Source: Paragonimus westermani | Lineage: Eukaryota; Platyhelminthes; Trematoda; Plagiorchiida; Troglotrematidae | DNA length: 64,000 nt | Direction: 5' to 3' | NCBI GenBank assembly: GCA_008508345.1 | Contig: QNGE01001700.1 | Coordinates: 32,958-96,957 of the forward strand | In this document: positions 38,346-49,949 of the stretch, one piece after another | How the letters are laid out: every line of letters starts with the position of its first letter | Position numbering within the stretch: the first letter of the stretch is position 1 | Made by a program: the position numbers and the translations under genes | Notes under the pieces: generated by a model | Database searches by the model: none | The model's input: only the letters and a program-made list of their open reading frames with translations | Told to the model about the DNA's origin: nothing

Positions 38346-41300
38346 CAAAATTTAGGTAACGCTGACAAACACGGACAAAGGCAAAAGCCAAATGTGGTGC
38401 TCTTTTTTGAAAGAGAAGTGGATTGAAAAATCAATGGATAAATGAAGGTTTCAGTCGGTTTTGTGTGATTTTCAACCTACCAACGGAAATTCTCTGCTAC
38501 TTCTGCATATATATCCGAGAAATATGTCTCTGGGACCTCTTGTTGCGCCAATCGATAAGCCTACATATAAACAGAAACCCTGTTATTGAACTCATAGTGC
38601 AGTTTAGCTTTTAGGAAGCTCTTTGAAAATGACAAAGTAAGTCAGTCAATCTATAAATACAGAAAGTCTAGTACAACCATTCACATGCACATGATTTCCT
38701 TTGATGAAACTAGCTGTACTTGTTGATAAAGTGGTTGCCAGGTTACATCGTCTATTATGTACTAACATCTGATCAACTACTTTAATAAAGTTTCTTTTGA
38801 CAAAAGTAACCGTGACAAAAGCTGAATTACTGAATATTTTTTATTCCTCAAGAATAAAGATTCGGACTGAATGTAATATCTTTCACTGACAGAGCTTTGT
38901 GTTCACACTCGGATGACAGTAGGTCCGGATAGTCTTGTATATGAATGGACGTTATTCTAGAAGTCCTTAACTACTTCTGATGAAGTCGTAACGACGAGCT
39001 CAATAATACACAAGCTATCTGAACCAGCAACACGCATCGCACGTGCTTTCCAGGCTGGATTACAAAGTTGTGCGACGAATCTTTATAAAAATTAACAGGT
39101 CAACCAGTCACTAATTCCACAATGATTCAACTTACGGCCTCTCATACGGTAAAAATAACGTCGAAGTGTTCAGTCATAACAGAGCTTCACTGGGCTCAAT
39201 GGCTGTCTAAGGCTATTTCAAAGCGGCTGTTCCAATATCCAAAATGACATTTTCATATTTTAATTCAAGCAGTCCCTAGGCTCCATAGGTCAAAATAGGG
39301 AATGGGTGGAATAAATAGACTCCACCATTACGTTGTAATTCGTATGAATCCTAGATGAACGATGTGCGAATTCAGACAGAGACAAGATTACTTCAAACGT
39401 AGACATCTATCAATTTCGATGAACTGTCAACTTACTAAGTTTGATAGGAGAATAAGTGCACTCACCGTGATTTTGAGCATATTTAGAATGAAACGGTTAT
39501 GCTAACACTGATATGTACTCACACGATTCAACAATGATATTTTATTTCCGTCCAACTGAATTGGGTGCAACGCATTTGTGTGGTTATCATCAGTCCGGTC
39601 AGTATGCAAACTGGGTCTTTGAAATGCCTGAGCAGGACAATATGCCGGATCATGTTTGTTAACAGCAACAGGCAGTTCCAAAAATTTCGTCCTAAGAGAT
39701 GATACCAACGAACTGGTTACCTGTCATAAAGTTAAGAAAGAACTTGAAACAGTAATTTGTTCAATCAGTAGTATTATTTGGTAGTACGTTGATGATCTTG
39801 GCCTCAAAGTAAATAGAAAGCGGGTAGTTGCTCTAAATCGACGCCATTATATTTTTCCAGGTGGACTCACTCTTGAGCTAAAATAGCTCGATGTGGAAAT
39901 GATGTTACACCGGTGCATTAGAGAGTCGAAACTTTGAACCCGTAATTTTCATGTTTCTAATCATAGTACTACTTTAACGGACAACTATCCGGATAAGGAT
40001 TTGGCAACGAAGAAGCAAGGAGTTTTACATAATAACTTTTCCGCTCGACTAAATACAACGAATTTTCTCATTCTTTTACCAATAATTTGGAAAATATTCT
40101 AAGAGGCGTCACATCACAGTGCGCACATGACTTCAATGTTTGCGCTGCACTCTTTTCAACGGCATGACGGTAGAGTGACAATCATTTGATGATATCAAAA
40201 GCCAAAACTTGGCATTCACTGAGAGACTTGAAAACAAACGCTCTGTCATACAGCCATGTTTGAATGGTGATCACATTCTGATGGTCAATCACATGATGTG
40301 TATCACATGGTGGTTTGACTGAAGGTGAAATAGTGAAGAACCCTGAAACTGAGTTCGACGGAACCGAAGGGACTGTGTGCTACAGAGATCATAGTGTTCG
40401 TCATGGCGACTAATCTAGACTGACAATTCGCTAGACCTGCTAGGTGCGACGTTGCTTACCCACGTGAGTTCACCGAATTCGAAACACTGTACAGGAGACT
40501 TATAACAGTCAAACCAGTTTACGGTTCCAGCTGTGGTTGGATGCACATATTCAGGTTCCACTTCCACACAGTTTAACACTCATAGTGTTTTATTCCCACT
40601 GCATTCCGTTAACTCCATACCCTGAAACCCTTCTTTCAAGTATGATCTTGCTCACTCTCACCCATATCCGAAGGCATACTTACATTTTCCTAGTGGGCTG
40701 TTCTCAGGTTCCTCGCTGCTGTCCTATGTGAGATCCACTACGAAAATGATTGTACTTATCATTTCCGATAGATATGGAGATCAGATATATAGTAGGTTAC
40801 CCGGAAACGGAAATAAGCGTTTTCACTAGAAAACTTGAGTGCAAAAAATAAAATATTATTCACCGTAAGCAGCCACTTTGCTGTTTGTTGGTCTCCAATG
40901 TCATCGTTATACCCTACTTCTCGTTTCATACTGGCTTGAACCTTCTAGGCAGACACTCACCGTTGGTGACAAGCCGGTCACGTTGACGCTATATACACAG
41001 ATTCACTTTAGTTTGTAAGTCACGCACAATCAACTTGACTTGTCAGAAGTCAAGTGAATCTTGTTATGTAAAAATTTAAACGACAGTGCACACAATATTT
41101 TACACTCGTGGAAAATACGTCATTGGTGATCTGTTTTAGAGGTGATAGCTCGGTTAATTCAATAATGCAAACGTGATGTAACATGTTTATGAGTTAAAAC
41201 AGAAGTGCAATTGAATGGACGGTTAGGTAGGCAATAGTAGAACCTAATCCTAATTAAGAAACAAACAATGTAAAGGACACCACTGATTGCTGCAAATATC

Positions 41301-41914
41301 AATCAAGATTTCGCTCAGAATGGCAACGAACCAAGTTCGTACAACAGGTTTAAAAGACAACATTATTGTTTGGGGAAGTAGGGTTACATAGAGAGAGAGT
41401 GAGAGAAGTGAAGTAAATGTCAATTGAAAAGTGGTCATCCACAACCTCAAGGCGGATAACATTCCGAAATAAGCAAAAAACGGAAATTAGCAAACTTTCA
41501 ACGCATATACAGTAAATCATAAAGTGTAAAAGTTTTATAGCATAGCTGTCATGTTGTTCTTACGGGATGTTTATTTAAGCCGGCTGTCCTATCTACCTGA
41601 TCAATGTCTACGAGCTAATAAGCGGGCACAAAGAATAACCAGTAAGTGACAACATCCACATTCCAAATTACACTTACTTCTAATCAATACCAGTAATTCC
41701 TTAGTTGCGAACCGAATCCACTATATCGTCAGCCGTGTTTACACCTGGAATATGCGCAATTTGTTGGATATGTCAAGAACGCCAACATTTTTATTGTAAG
41801 GATATTTAATGAACACATTTGGAAGCGGAGTTGGTAAAAATTCGTCCAATTAATATGCACGGTTGCTGTTAGAAATAGAAGGCTGGCAGAGAAAGTGCAG
41901 GGAAGTCAACTGAC

Positions 41915-42355
41915 CTGTATGCTATCATAACTTTTCGGCTGTTCCAACAGATAATCATCGTAGGTAACTTGTATGGGGATGACTTGGTAGTCCAGCTTGA
42001 TACCGTTCACTTCTAAAAGTGGCTGCAACTTAATCGACGCGGTTCCCACCGAAAACACACCATTTTCGTCAACAAAATATTGTGTCTGACATTTGTATAG
42101 GTCCTCTGATAGCTGACTGTCCATGGTCACCTTTATTTCACCCAAATACTCTCGGTGATCTTCTGATATGCACCAGATAGTCAGACGGATCGGCAGTTTG
42201 CTGAGTAGACGAATAGTACCCTTATGAGGCAAGGCTGATGGGTGACACCGGATAGCATGAAACCGATCGGATTCCAATTTAAATTCCATTGCATATGGAC
42301 AGTGGTCAATAATTTCCCATCTGCGAATTGGGTGTGACCAGTCGAACATAGCCGT
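41915..42355 (-). CDS. internal exon, C2-like domain (tentative)
   Basis: A 441-bp minus-strand exon of 147 codons, open throughout, in phase 0 at both ends. It is preceded by a pyrimidine-rich TTGTATCTTCAG acceptor and followed by a GTCAGT donor. The residues alternate as in a beta-sandwich: IRLLSKLPIRLTIWCISED, then YLGEIKVTM, then GVFSVGTASIKLQPLLEV. This pattern resembles a C2 domain, as found in membrane-binding and ciliary/centrosomal proteins. I cannot name the family. No neighbouring exon was recognised. No transposon motif is present, and the codon pattern looks like host coding sequence. Confidence 0.55.
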
Positions 42356-43165
42356 CTGAAGATACAAGATTGTGGGAAATGTCAGTTATTCCTACCAACA
42401 CAAAAGGTGGAACTGTGCTGTAAATTATCAGTGGCTGCTACAGTTCTATTAAAATGAAGCTTGATAGCATAAGTAGTACGCGTTCGTTGAACAGAACTCA
42501 CCGGAGGCACCCGATGGGTTTCGCGTTTGTTGAAACTCATAAGATGTGCGTGCATTTGGTGAGTTTCTAGGTTACACTAAATGAGCGACAAATATTAACG
42601 TTAGAAGACAGTGGCCTATCTCGAACCTGAAGCAATCTAAATTTCCGATTGTCTGTATCATGTGATTTTGACCACCCGCATCCAATTGAGGGCTCCACTG
42701 AGTCTGAGGTACGTGACAAAAATAGATCGCAACCCAACTATTACCTAAGCGGAAGCACCATTTGCTCACCTTGAAAAATATATAGGTCGACTCCGAAAGT
42801 GTTTCGGAGATGTGGATGAATGGAGAAGAGTTTAAAGTTTATGTGAGGTGACAGACACACAGTAAGTGCAATCAAACATGTACAAACTAGATGTGGCATT
42901 CAACAGAGAAACTCCGGATATACATATACATACATATACTACACAAGTTATCCAGCTATAAGCTAATGTGCATACCGAAAAATTGCGATCTTCCAACAGT
43001 GATGACATTTATATGATCGATGGTTAAACAAATTAGAAAGAAATTGCCTCTAGCAGACATGAACAGATATAGAATGATCTCAAGGAATTCAACTGATCGA
43101 GTGGGTACAGGTGGGAGTGAAGTATCCGATACAATAACCAGTCAACTGTTCACCGGTGACTCACC
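42356..43165. other. probable intron or intergenic DNA
   Basis: Short frames only. A TACATATACATA-type run occurs near 42922. No gene recognised. Confidence 0.4.
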
Positions 43166-43940
43166 ATCGCAATCAACTCCGGCTATGCCATGCTGTCAAT
43201 AGGGAAGACCGTGACGACCAGGGAACTATAACGCCTACCAACTCCTGGACACGTTCGAACTTCCAGAAACGTCAACTTTACCGCCGACTGCTGAGATAAT
43301 AACTCAAACACGTCGGACCCATCGACAACGCCGGTCACCGACTCTCATTCACGTTGATCCGAAGAGGATCAGCTACTACCAATCTTTGTAAGGGAGGTGT
43401 CGGGGAATTCGTCAGTTCCCCGAAAATATTGTGCGACAAAAGCTAACAAAGTACACTGGCGAGTGACCTTCACAGTTTGCACGGTCATGCGCCACATCGT
43501 CCTTCAATCCTTGTGCCAAATCTCTGGCATCCCATCTACGCGCCCCAACGCTCACATGCCCACATCGCGCCTACGCGTCCGAATGCTCTCGTGCCTACAT
43601 CCCGCCTACGCGCATCACTGTACTGTTCAGCTCACCATTTGGTCCACCTTTGATTTAACCTTGTGATTTGTCACAGACTCTTTGAATATGATCTGGTTTG
43701 TGTCCGTGTTGTCTTCGGATTGAGTGACATGAGGGAGGTCTGTCCGGAAGCCAGTCTTCTCTCTGTGTTCATGCGTTAGCCTCGGGTGTTTGGTTTGGGC
43801 GGGAAGATTCGAACTAGTCGTGCATATTCCATAGCCCGTTGTTCGTTACCGTTGACTGTCGTTCCGGTATGCGTCGTCTCACTGACCGCTATTCCGTTAT
43901 CTACTTACGTGCTGGTAGGACAAGCGTATGGGTTACAGCA
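43166..43940 (+). mobile_element. 5'-truncated second copy of the CsRn1-like LTR element
   Basis: From about 43166 the plus strand matches the minus strand of 29090-28381: first the 3' end of pol (CCGGCTATGCCATGCTG onward), then the purine tract, then a complete LTR. The copies differ at many positions and by short indels, so they are not recent duplicates of each other. Everything upstream of the pol end is missing. Confidence 0.8.
43398..43940 (+). repeat. LTR of the CsRn1-like family, plus-strand copy
   Basis: It starts TGTCGGGGAATTCGTC after an AAGGGAGG purine tract and ends GTTACAGCA. At 543 bp it is longer than the 477-bp copy at 28381-28857. Part of the difference is an extra diverged repeat of a CCTACRTCGCGCCTACGCG-type motif at about 43555-43612. 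Confidence 0.8.
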
Positions 43941-45493
43941 GTCTTGCTTATGTAAAATTATTAATCACCGTGCCTTTCCGTCATATACCCCAGATCATTG
44001 AGCCTATCAAGCAACTTCCGTCAAATGTAGTGTAACGGTTTTTCTGTAGTTTTCAGTTTGTTTACCTGAAACCTAAATTGTGACTTTTTACATTGAGTGT
44101 TTTGCGTCTTTTTTGGTGCAGATACTGTTGATGAACCGACTACTTATTCCCAACTTTCACGGACATTTATCCATTCTCCATTGCCAATCCATTCGAAAAT
44201 ACCCAAAATACCGTCGCATTTATTCTCCCGGTTGGTATCAAGTGGCAACTTAAAGATGACTCTATTCAGTACCACGATTAAGATGTCAATCTGCTGTGGC
44301 CACATTATTGGGCCTACTAATTCTGTTGCGCACATTTTTTAAGGTCCCGACTACTCCAAACGGGGTAGACAACTGTCATAAGCTGTTCGATGTGAAGATA
44401 ATTAACAAAGTCAATTAGTCTGATGTCACAAGTAGTCCGTTCAAAACTTAACGCTACTCAGATGGTTGATTGTATAATGAGACCTTCTGGTTTACAGAAT
44501 AAGGAGCTAAATTTTCAGCTGGATGACTGTAGCTCAATGGCAGTGAATATGTCGGAAAATAAGAACAGATAGTGGTGCTCATTCAATGCTCAAATTCTAC
44601 ATTCGAGTAGGTTGGATGTTAGCTAAATAAGACTGTGTGGCCATGGCGCGAATTGTAGACACAACGAATAACATGCCGCAAATGTGCATTGGCGATAACC
44701 AATAGCAAAATTGTAACCTTTTAGTTAAAGTAGCTTAGCTATCGTAACGTTCTGTGAATAGAAAACGCATTCATTAATCACCTTTGCAAACAGGTGTTTT
44801 AGGTGATTTTCCTCAGGTGTTTACAGTAGTTAATTGTACGTGACTGTTATACGAAAACCAGTAAGAAATGTATAGATCGGTGAATGTCTAACAAGATAAA
44901 GTGGACTACAGTCTACCAGAAGAGATGAAGAAACACAAGACGACACTCGCAAAGGTTTCATTTCCACATTCTGAAGTAGTCTTTTAGTTGTTCGGTAAAG
45001 CCAGTGTCAAGTACAATCGGTCTTCACATGCTTGGTCATGGTTATCCGTTAAAGCCAGGCAAAATTTTAACCATCTACAGGACCCATTTAGTCAATCCCA
45101 TATCGGTGAACTAACTCTTATCAGCAGATGATGTCATTGACATACGACCAAGATGTACATCATTGTGCTCAGAAACAGTTCGTAGAGCTCGTCGCCAACC
45201 GTGGCCATCCAAAACTGAAAATCACTTGATGCTGACGGTTCCACGTGGTACGCCCTGTGTGCTCTCATATGGATCAATACGACCAACAGTCTTGTATAGA
45301 TTGTGATCTAATGCATCATATGGAAATTTTACTGATTTGCGTGACTTCTTCAGACTTCATACGAAGCTTGCATATGTTTATGAAGGCGTGGTTGCCAATG
45401 AGAATTACAGTAAGTGGCTGTTCACAACAAGGATTATAGTCCTAGTTTTATTGGTGGGTAGTAGGAGATTTTGGTTTTTGTATAAATTGAATA
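43941..45493. other. no gene recognised
   Basis: AT-rich. The remaining C-terminal exons of the Hsp110-like gene (minus strand) would be expected here or in the next few kilobases, but I could not recognise them. Confidence 0.4.
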
Positions 45494-45601
45494 ATGCCTA
45501 CAATTGATCAAAGCTGTCGCATTTCAATAGAAATTCCAGTCGCGTCCTTTCAAAAGGAAGCTCTAGATGCGAGTTCCGCTATTGTTATTGCTCGTCAGTA
45601 G
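45494..45601 (+). pseudogene. inverted fragment of an Hsp110-like substrate-binding exon
   Basis: A 35-codon plus-strand frame contains IDQSCRISIEIPVASFQKEA. It aligns residue for residue with IDRKCRISIDIPVGSFRKES in exon 7 of the minus-strand Hsp110-like gene, about 400 bp away. Roughly 79 bp are alignable at about 70% identity. Differences are mostly conservative (D/E, G/A, R/Q, S/A). Similarity fades on both sides, so only part of the exon was copied. It is probably a relic of a related chaperone copy in opposite orientation. Confidence 0.55.
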
Positions 45602-45805
45602 CGTATAACCTTGCTACGATCGGGACTAGAACTCCGGCCACACCCATCAGTAAATAAGATATCGCTTAACAGGTTAACGATTTCGGTGATTTCAACTTGC
45701 AGGTAAGTCCCAGTCAACGGGTCATCGCCTCTCGAGGCGATCGGGCAATCAGAACATAGCTCACAGGTGAATGTGTTTGAACGTCCACATAAGTTAATTC
45801 GGTCT

Positions 45806-45870
45806 TGTGAGGTCAGTGGTGCAGTGGTCAACACGGTTTCCTCATGAGAAATCTAATCCTAGCCGTGGCA
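45806..45870 (+). repeat. tRNA-derived repeat fragment in Hsp110-like gene
   Basis: GTGAGGTCAGTGGTGCAGTG followed by GTCAACACGGTTTCCTCATGAG and a degenerate B box (CTAATCCTAG). It resembles 38283-38345 and the minus-strand segment at 61395-61470 (shared GTCAACACG-x-TT-x-CCTCA). It lies just beyond exon 7 of the Hsp110-like gene. Confidence 0.4.
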
Positions 45871-45897
45871 AGGATATCCACTGCTGATAAGCATTAC

Positions 45898-47697
45898 CAA
45901 GTGCGAAACACGAGTCTAACGATTCTTTTCGAAAAGAACCGACTGGAATGTCAATGGAAATGCGACATTTGCGATCAATCATTGTTTTAATTAGACACCA
46001 ACTATAAGAACTGTTCATTACTCTAGCATCAGTTGTAGAATCAAGCATAAACACCGGAATGGGAGCAACATTATTCAACAAAGTGAAGTACGAATCTTTA
46101 AAATTCTATTTCTATCCATCGAAAGCTAATGGCAAAATCCAAGTGAAAATCTGGAGTGGGGTGGGGTGAGCTTGATTTAACTTTGTCTGTTCAACATGTT
46201 AAAAGACCGAATGAAACATTTTTTACTCTATGGAATGAAGGGACGAAAAATAAATGACAACTGATGTTCATGCCATTTCAGTGATAAGTTGTTTCTTTTT
46301 GAATGCACATTTACGACGGTTGTTCGTGAATTTAGCTAGTGCTATTGATAAAACATGTGATTACCCACTTGTATGGCACATCCTTGAACAACCAGCTCAC
46401 TGAAGTTAACAGGCAAGTCCCAATATCTGCCGAACATATCTTTAATTGTACGTTGGAGGATAGCCAAACGAAGTCCACCACCAGCCAACACGACTTCCGA
46501 AATCTGAGATGTATCCAAGTTTGATCTTTGTAGGGCCCGTTCTAAAACGGATCTGAACCGAGCCACCAGATGAGCACTTAAAGCCTTGTTCATCAGACAG
46601 AATTCAATGACTCACTTCAAATTTACTTCTGGTTATTTCATAGCGGCTAGGTGACAAACCCTCATATCGAGTCAGATTAATCGAGGTAATTCTGTATGAA
46701 GAATTCAACCTCATCTTGATTTGTTCGCACTCTTCAAATACGGCAACTTGGGCAGTCAGAGGTGCATTGGTCTGTAAGACAGCGAAAGTCAGACTGTGGT
46801 GGATCAAACGTACCAGACGCGGTTGCATCTCACACAAATAATCAAATATTGCTTGATCAAAGTTGCACCCACCAAGTTGGTCATCACTAGCGGATGCAAT
46901 AACTTTCATATTGTGACCTTCTATTCCCCAGATGGCGACTTGGGTGTTTGTAGCTCCCATGATCACAAAAAGCACGTTCCGTGTTGGGCGAGCGATAGCA
47001 AGTGGTTGTGAATTGTTATAAGCATACACTGTAGCAACTGTTACAACAGGTTTGTGCTCAACGTAAACAACTTACTGGCTGTTGTATCATTGACCAGTTT
47101 GAGACAGTTTAGTTTGAAGAGCTTGCAAACTTTCACCATAGCCCTCCTTTCTCTGTTTGCATAAAATTCAGGAACATTGATGACCACGTTTTTGACATTT
47201 TGCTTAACTAACCACTTGACCACAGATTTTGCGGTCGCTAAATGCTTCATTATTTTTTCACTGGAATCGATCAGCCAGAATGGTTCACAATCAGTCTGAA
47301 AAGGCTCATGAGCAATTGTAACTACACCTCACAGGTCTGGAATACTGTGTTTCGTGGAGCCGATCTTGATGAAGAAAACTGAGAAAGTCCACAACTTCAG
47401 AAAGCCCCCCGACTGAATTACTGTACGTACATCCTTAATACAGAACCATCGGAATTTCATACACACCTGACTGTATTATCCAAACAAACGGGTTTATCCA
47501 ATGAGTCCTTGTAGGTGCTACGTAAAACATGAACTATTCCAAACAGAAACACTTCATACTTACGTTATTCGTCGCCTGCTGTGCTCGTATTCTGTGATTT
47601 TCAGCTTGGCATCTCTTATGGTTGCAATTCGGACAAATTGACTTCCTACATCAACCCCGACTGAGTCGCTCGTTGTTTCAACCAGTTTATCCATCAT
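45898..47697 (-). CDS. Hsp110/HSPA4-like chaperone, seven exons, 3' end not found
   Basis: Exons (minus): 47697-47564, 47517-47467, 47420-47333, 47304-47076, 47028-46616, 46584-46365, 46095-45898. All introns are GT-AG and all phases agree. The first five introns are 46, 46, 28, 47 and 31 bp; the sixth is 269 bp and less certain. The protein starts MMDKLVETTSDSVGVDVGSQ, whose GVDVGSQ matches the first ATP-phosphate loop of Hsp70/Hsp110. NVVINVPEFYANRERRA corresponds to the VPxFYTxxERR block of Hsp110. LVNDTTAM, NVLFVIMGATNTQVAI, LGGCNFDQAIFDYLCE and SEVVLAGGGLRLAILQ follow in the family order. Exon 7 looks like the start of the substrate-binding beta domain. No signal peptide is seen, so a cytosolic nucleotide-exchange or holdase role is inferred. 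Divergence is high. HSPA14-type or other Hsp70 branches are possible. Two ATGs start the frame; the first at 47697 was taken. Confidence 0.7.
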
Positions 47698-48065
47698 TAA
47701 GTAAGTCAGCAACTATTTTTGTTGCGAGCCACGCATTTTATTTATGATAAAACTACGCGTCTTCGTTATGCATCACTGGATCCGGTGCGCATTATAATGC
47801 GTTCTTCACTAAATCGATCTGTGACTGAGTACAAATGCAGCGTGATTACTGGTTGATCAGAGGTATCGCAGACAGATGACAAAACTGTCAAAAGCGCACG
47901 ATGAGCCCAACGGTGTGAATGTGTGGCAAGGCAGTTGCATAGCATTAACCGTTTTTACTTGACGTAAACAATCGATGAGGTTCTGTCGTCTGGTTACTCT
48001 GTTTCGGTGACGTGTCTGAATGTGCATATGACAGACTCGTTGTTATAAGCAGAAGATGAACAAAC

Positions 48066-48213
48066 CTGATATCATCTGTTTTTTTTGTTACTAGGCCATT
48101 TTTGTCCTGATACCGTTCCAAACCGGCATATGTTGGTAACTCCATCTTATTTCGCATGCTTTCAACACAAGAAAAATCACCTCCTGATGTGCGAAATTCC
48201 ATTTTCAGATAAC
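48066..48213 (-). CDS. probable internal exon, unknown protein
   Basis: A 148-bp minus-strand frame between a TTATTTACACCAG acceptor and an AG/GTTTGT donor. It encodes YLKMEFRTSGGDFSCVESMR and then LPTYAGLERYQDKNGLV, without stops. Its phases (one base needed before, two left over) do not join to exon 1 of the Hsp110-like gene, which starts with ATG 370 bp downstream, so it may belong to a different upstream gene. I do not recognise the protein. Confidence 0.35.
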
Positions 48214-49720
48214 CTGGTGTAAATAATGTCTCATGAGGAGTTCACTCTCAAACCATAATCACGCTGCATTATGTTTTGGTCTACTTAACGATATTTCTGA
48301 AGTGCGCACATTTTATGGAAAAACATCGGATGCTCATTTTTTTCAGTGTTGAACTAAATGTGAGCTGTGAATGCGCAATGTAATGTAACTCACAAAGAGC
48401 GATTAAATAATCATAACACAAATGGATGTGAGTCTGAACGATTTTCCATGGTACCGTGACCAGATAGCATTAGTGAGGTTGATGAGATGTCAACAGACAC
48501 AAGACAGTATTTGTGTTGTAAATCCTTGACTCAATACACTGGTTCGTCCATGGTATAATAAGATGATTGATAGGAAATCGGATTCTCCTCCTTGATATAA
48601 TCAACACGGCAGATCTTGATCCCGAAAATCACTCGGCGGTCCCCGTTAGTTGCGTCCAAGACAAACCAAAAGACGGGTGCAAAAAACGACTTCGTTCTGA
48701 TTCGAAAACTTGTGCGACAAGGAGGAAATTGCAGGGTGCCTAGTGACCTACTAACATTCTCGAACCAGAAAACCAAAGGACAAACATAAAAAAGTAGTTT
48801 AGGTCATTAGGCTAGTAATGAGCATAGCGGCCAAACAGGTAAAAAGTAGTGATCACCTCTCGAGCGTTCACGAAACTTCCACCTATTATGATTGAATAGG
48901 ATCGTTCTCTCAAGGAAGAAGACGGTTGTGGACGGAAAAAATGGGTTCCTCTAACAATACGTATTCAATAGCACACAGAAACAGAAAAATTTAAGATCTA
49001 CCTTCAGGTGACACGAAATCACCAGTTAAAACAATTCTGAGAACCTGGGAAACGAGATCGATTTACGTCGTCTCCTGTAAGTTATCGAAGGCACTCTGAT
49101 CTTAGTGCTGTTCCCACCACCGAAGCGCACATCAGTCAACAAAAATATGTTGGAAGGTGTTGTTGAGACTGTTCAGCACTGAGATGTCTTCCATGCAATT
49201 CACATTTCCAGATAGAATAAAGAATTGCACCAGGAGTGTCCTCAAAACTGTGGCACAACATGGTTGCCATTACCCGGTTCGGATTAGCTTGTCACAATGG
49301 CTAAAGTCGAAAGACGCTTGCATCACAACATTTCCGGTTCCACTCACAAACTACGTACTCAATGTAAACCCGAAGGTATAAGAGCAAGGGGTGTGTGACT
49401 GAGGTCTCTATGTCCAGCTGGCTGATGCTGGTTAGCCAATTCATAGACAAGCTCTAGGTTGAAACCCCTGTATCTCGAGAAATAAACGGACTGCAAAGGA
49501 AAGATCTACACCGGGGGAAAAATATTGAACATACAAAGCAAAAAGCATCCATTTACACGAGTACATGTTAGTGCACTCTAGAGTGGATACAGAGTATAAT
49601 CAAAATACAAGGTTGGACTGGAGGGAAACAGACAAAGCATTCACCATATGGTACACAAACAATGCTGAAGAAAATGGAAAATAGAAGACCACAGACGTAC
49701 AGGTTTGTGAAATGAGGAGC
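48214..49720. other. no gene recognised
   Basis: Short frames only. An 81-codon minus-strand frame at 48531-48776 and a 74-codon plus-strand frame at 49157-49381 match nothing I know. Confidence 0.4.
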
Positions 49721-49949
49721 GGGTGAGTTTCAAACGGCGGCAGTCGTTGGTTGATGTGAACAAGAAAAAAAGGCACAACAGATATAACCTACTTGACCCT
49801 AAAGTACTCGTTGCCTTTTGGCCAACGGTGTGTTGTCAGTACGTTGATGACCTAACAATCCTAAACGACCGGCGCATCCGCGACAACAAAAATCGTAATA
49901 CCATACAGTCATATCACCACGACCTATGGCATCGATGGTTCCCTGGTGT

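Larger units (their letters stand above)
35651..41914. other. mostly unassigned; small simple repeats and tRNA-like traces
   Basis: No host gene recognised. A TTA/TAT-rich tract lies at 36005-36060 and a short (GA)n run at about 36086-36099. Another GA-rich run is at 41390-41408. Two weak element traces are listed separately (36540-36800 and 38283-38345). Confidence 0.5.

Noticed and set aside
38965..38995. CTGATGA followed by a GTCG-TAA-CGAC hairpin, hammerhead-like
   Set aside because: The required GAAA after stem II reads GAGC and no stem I or III could be formed. No PLE sequence is next to it.
45595..45834. 79-codon minus-strand frame considered as the next exon of the chaperone gene
   Set aside because: No acceptor gives the phase required after exon 7 and the residues do not follow the Hsp70 substrate-binding pattern.
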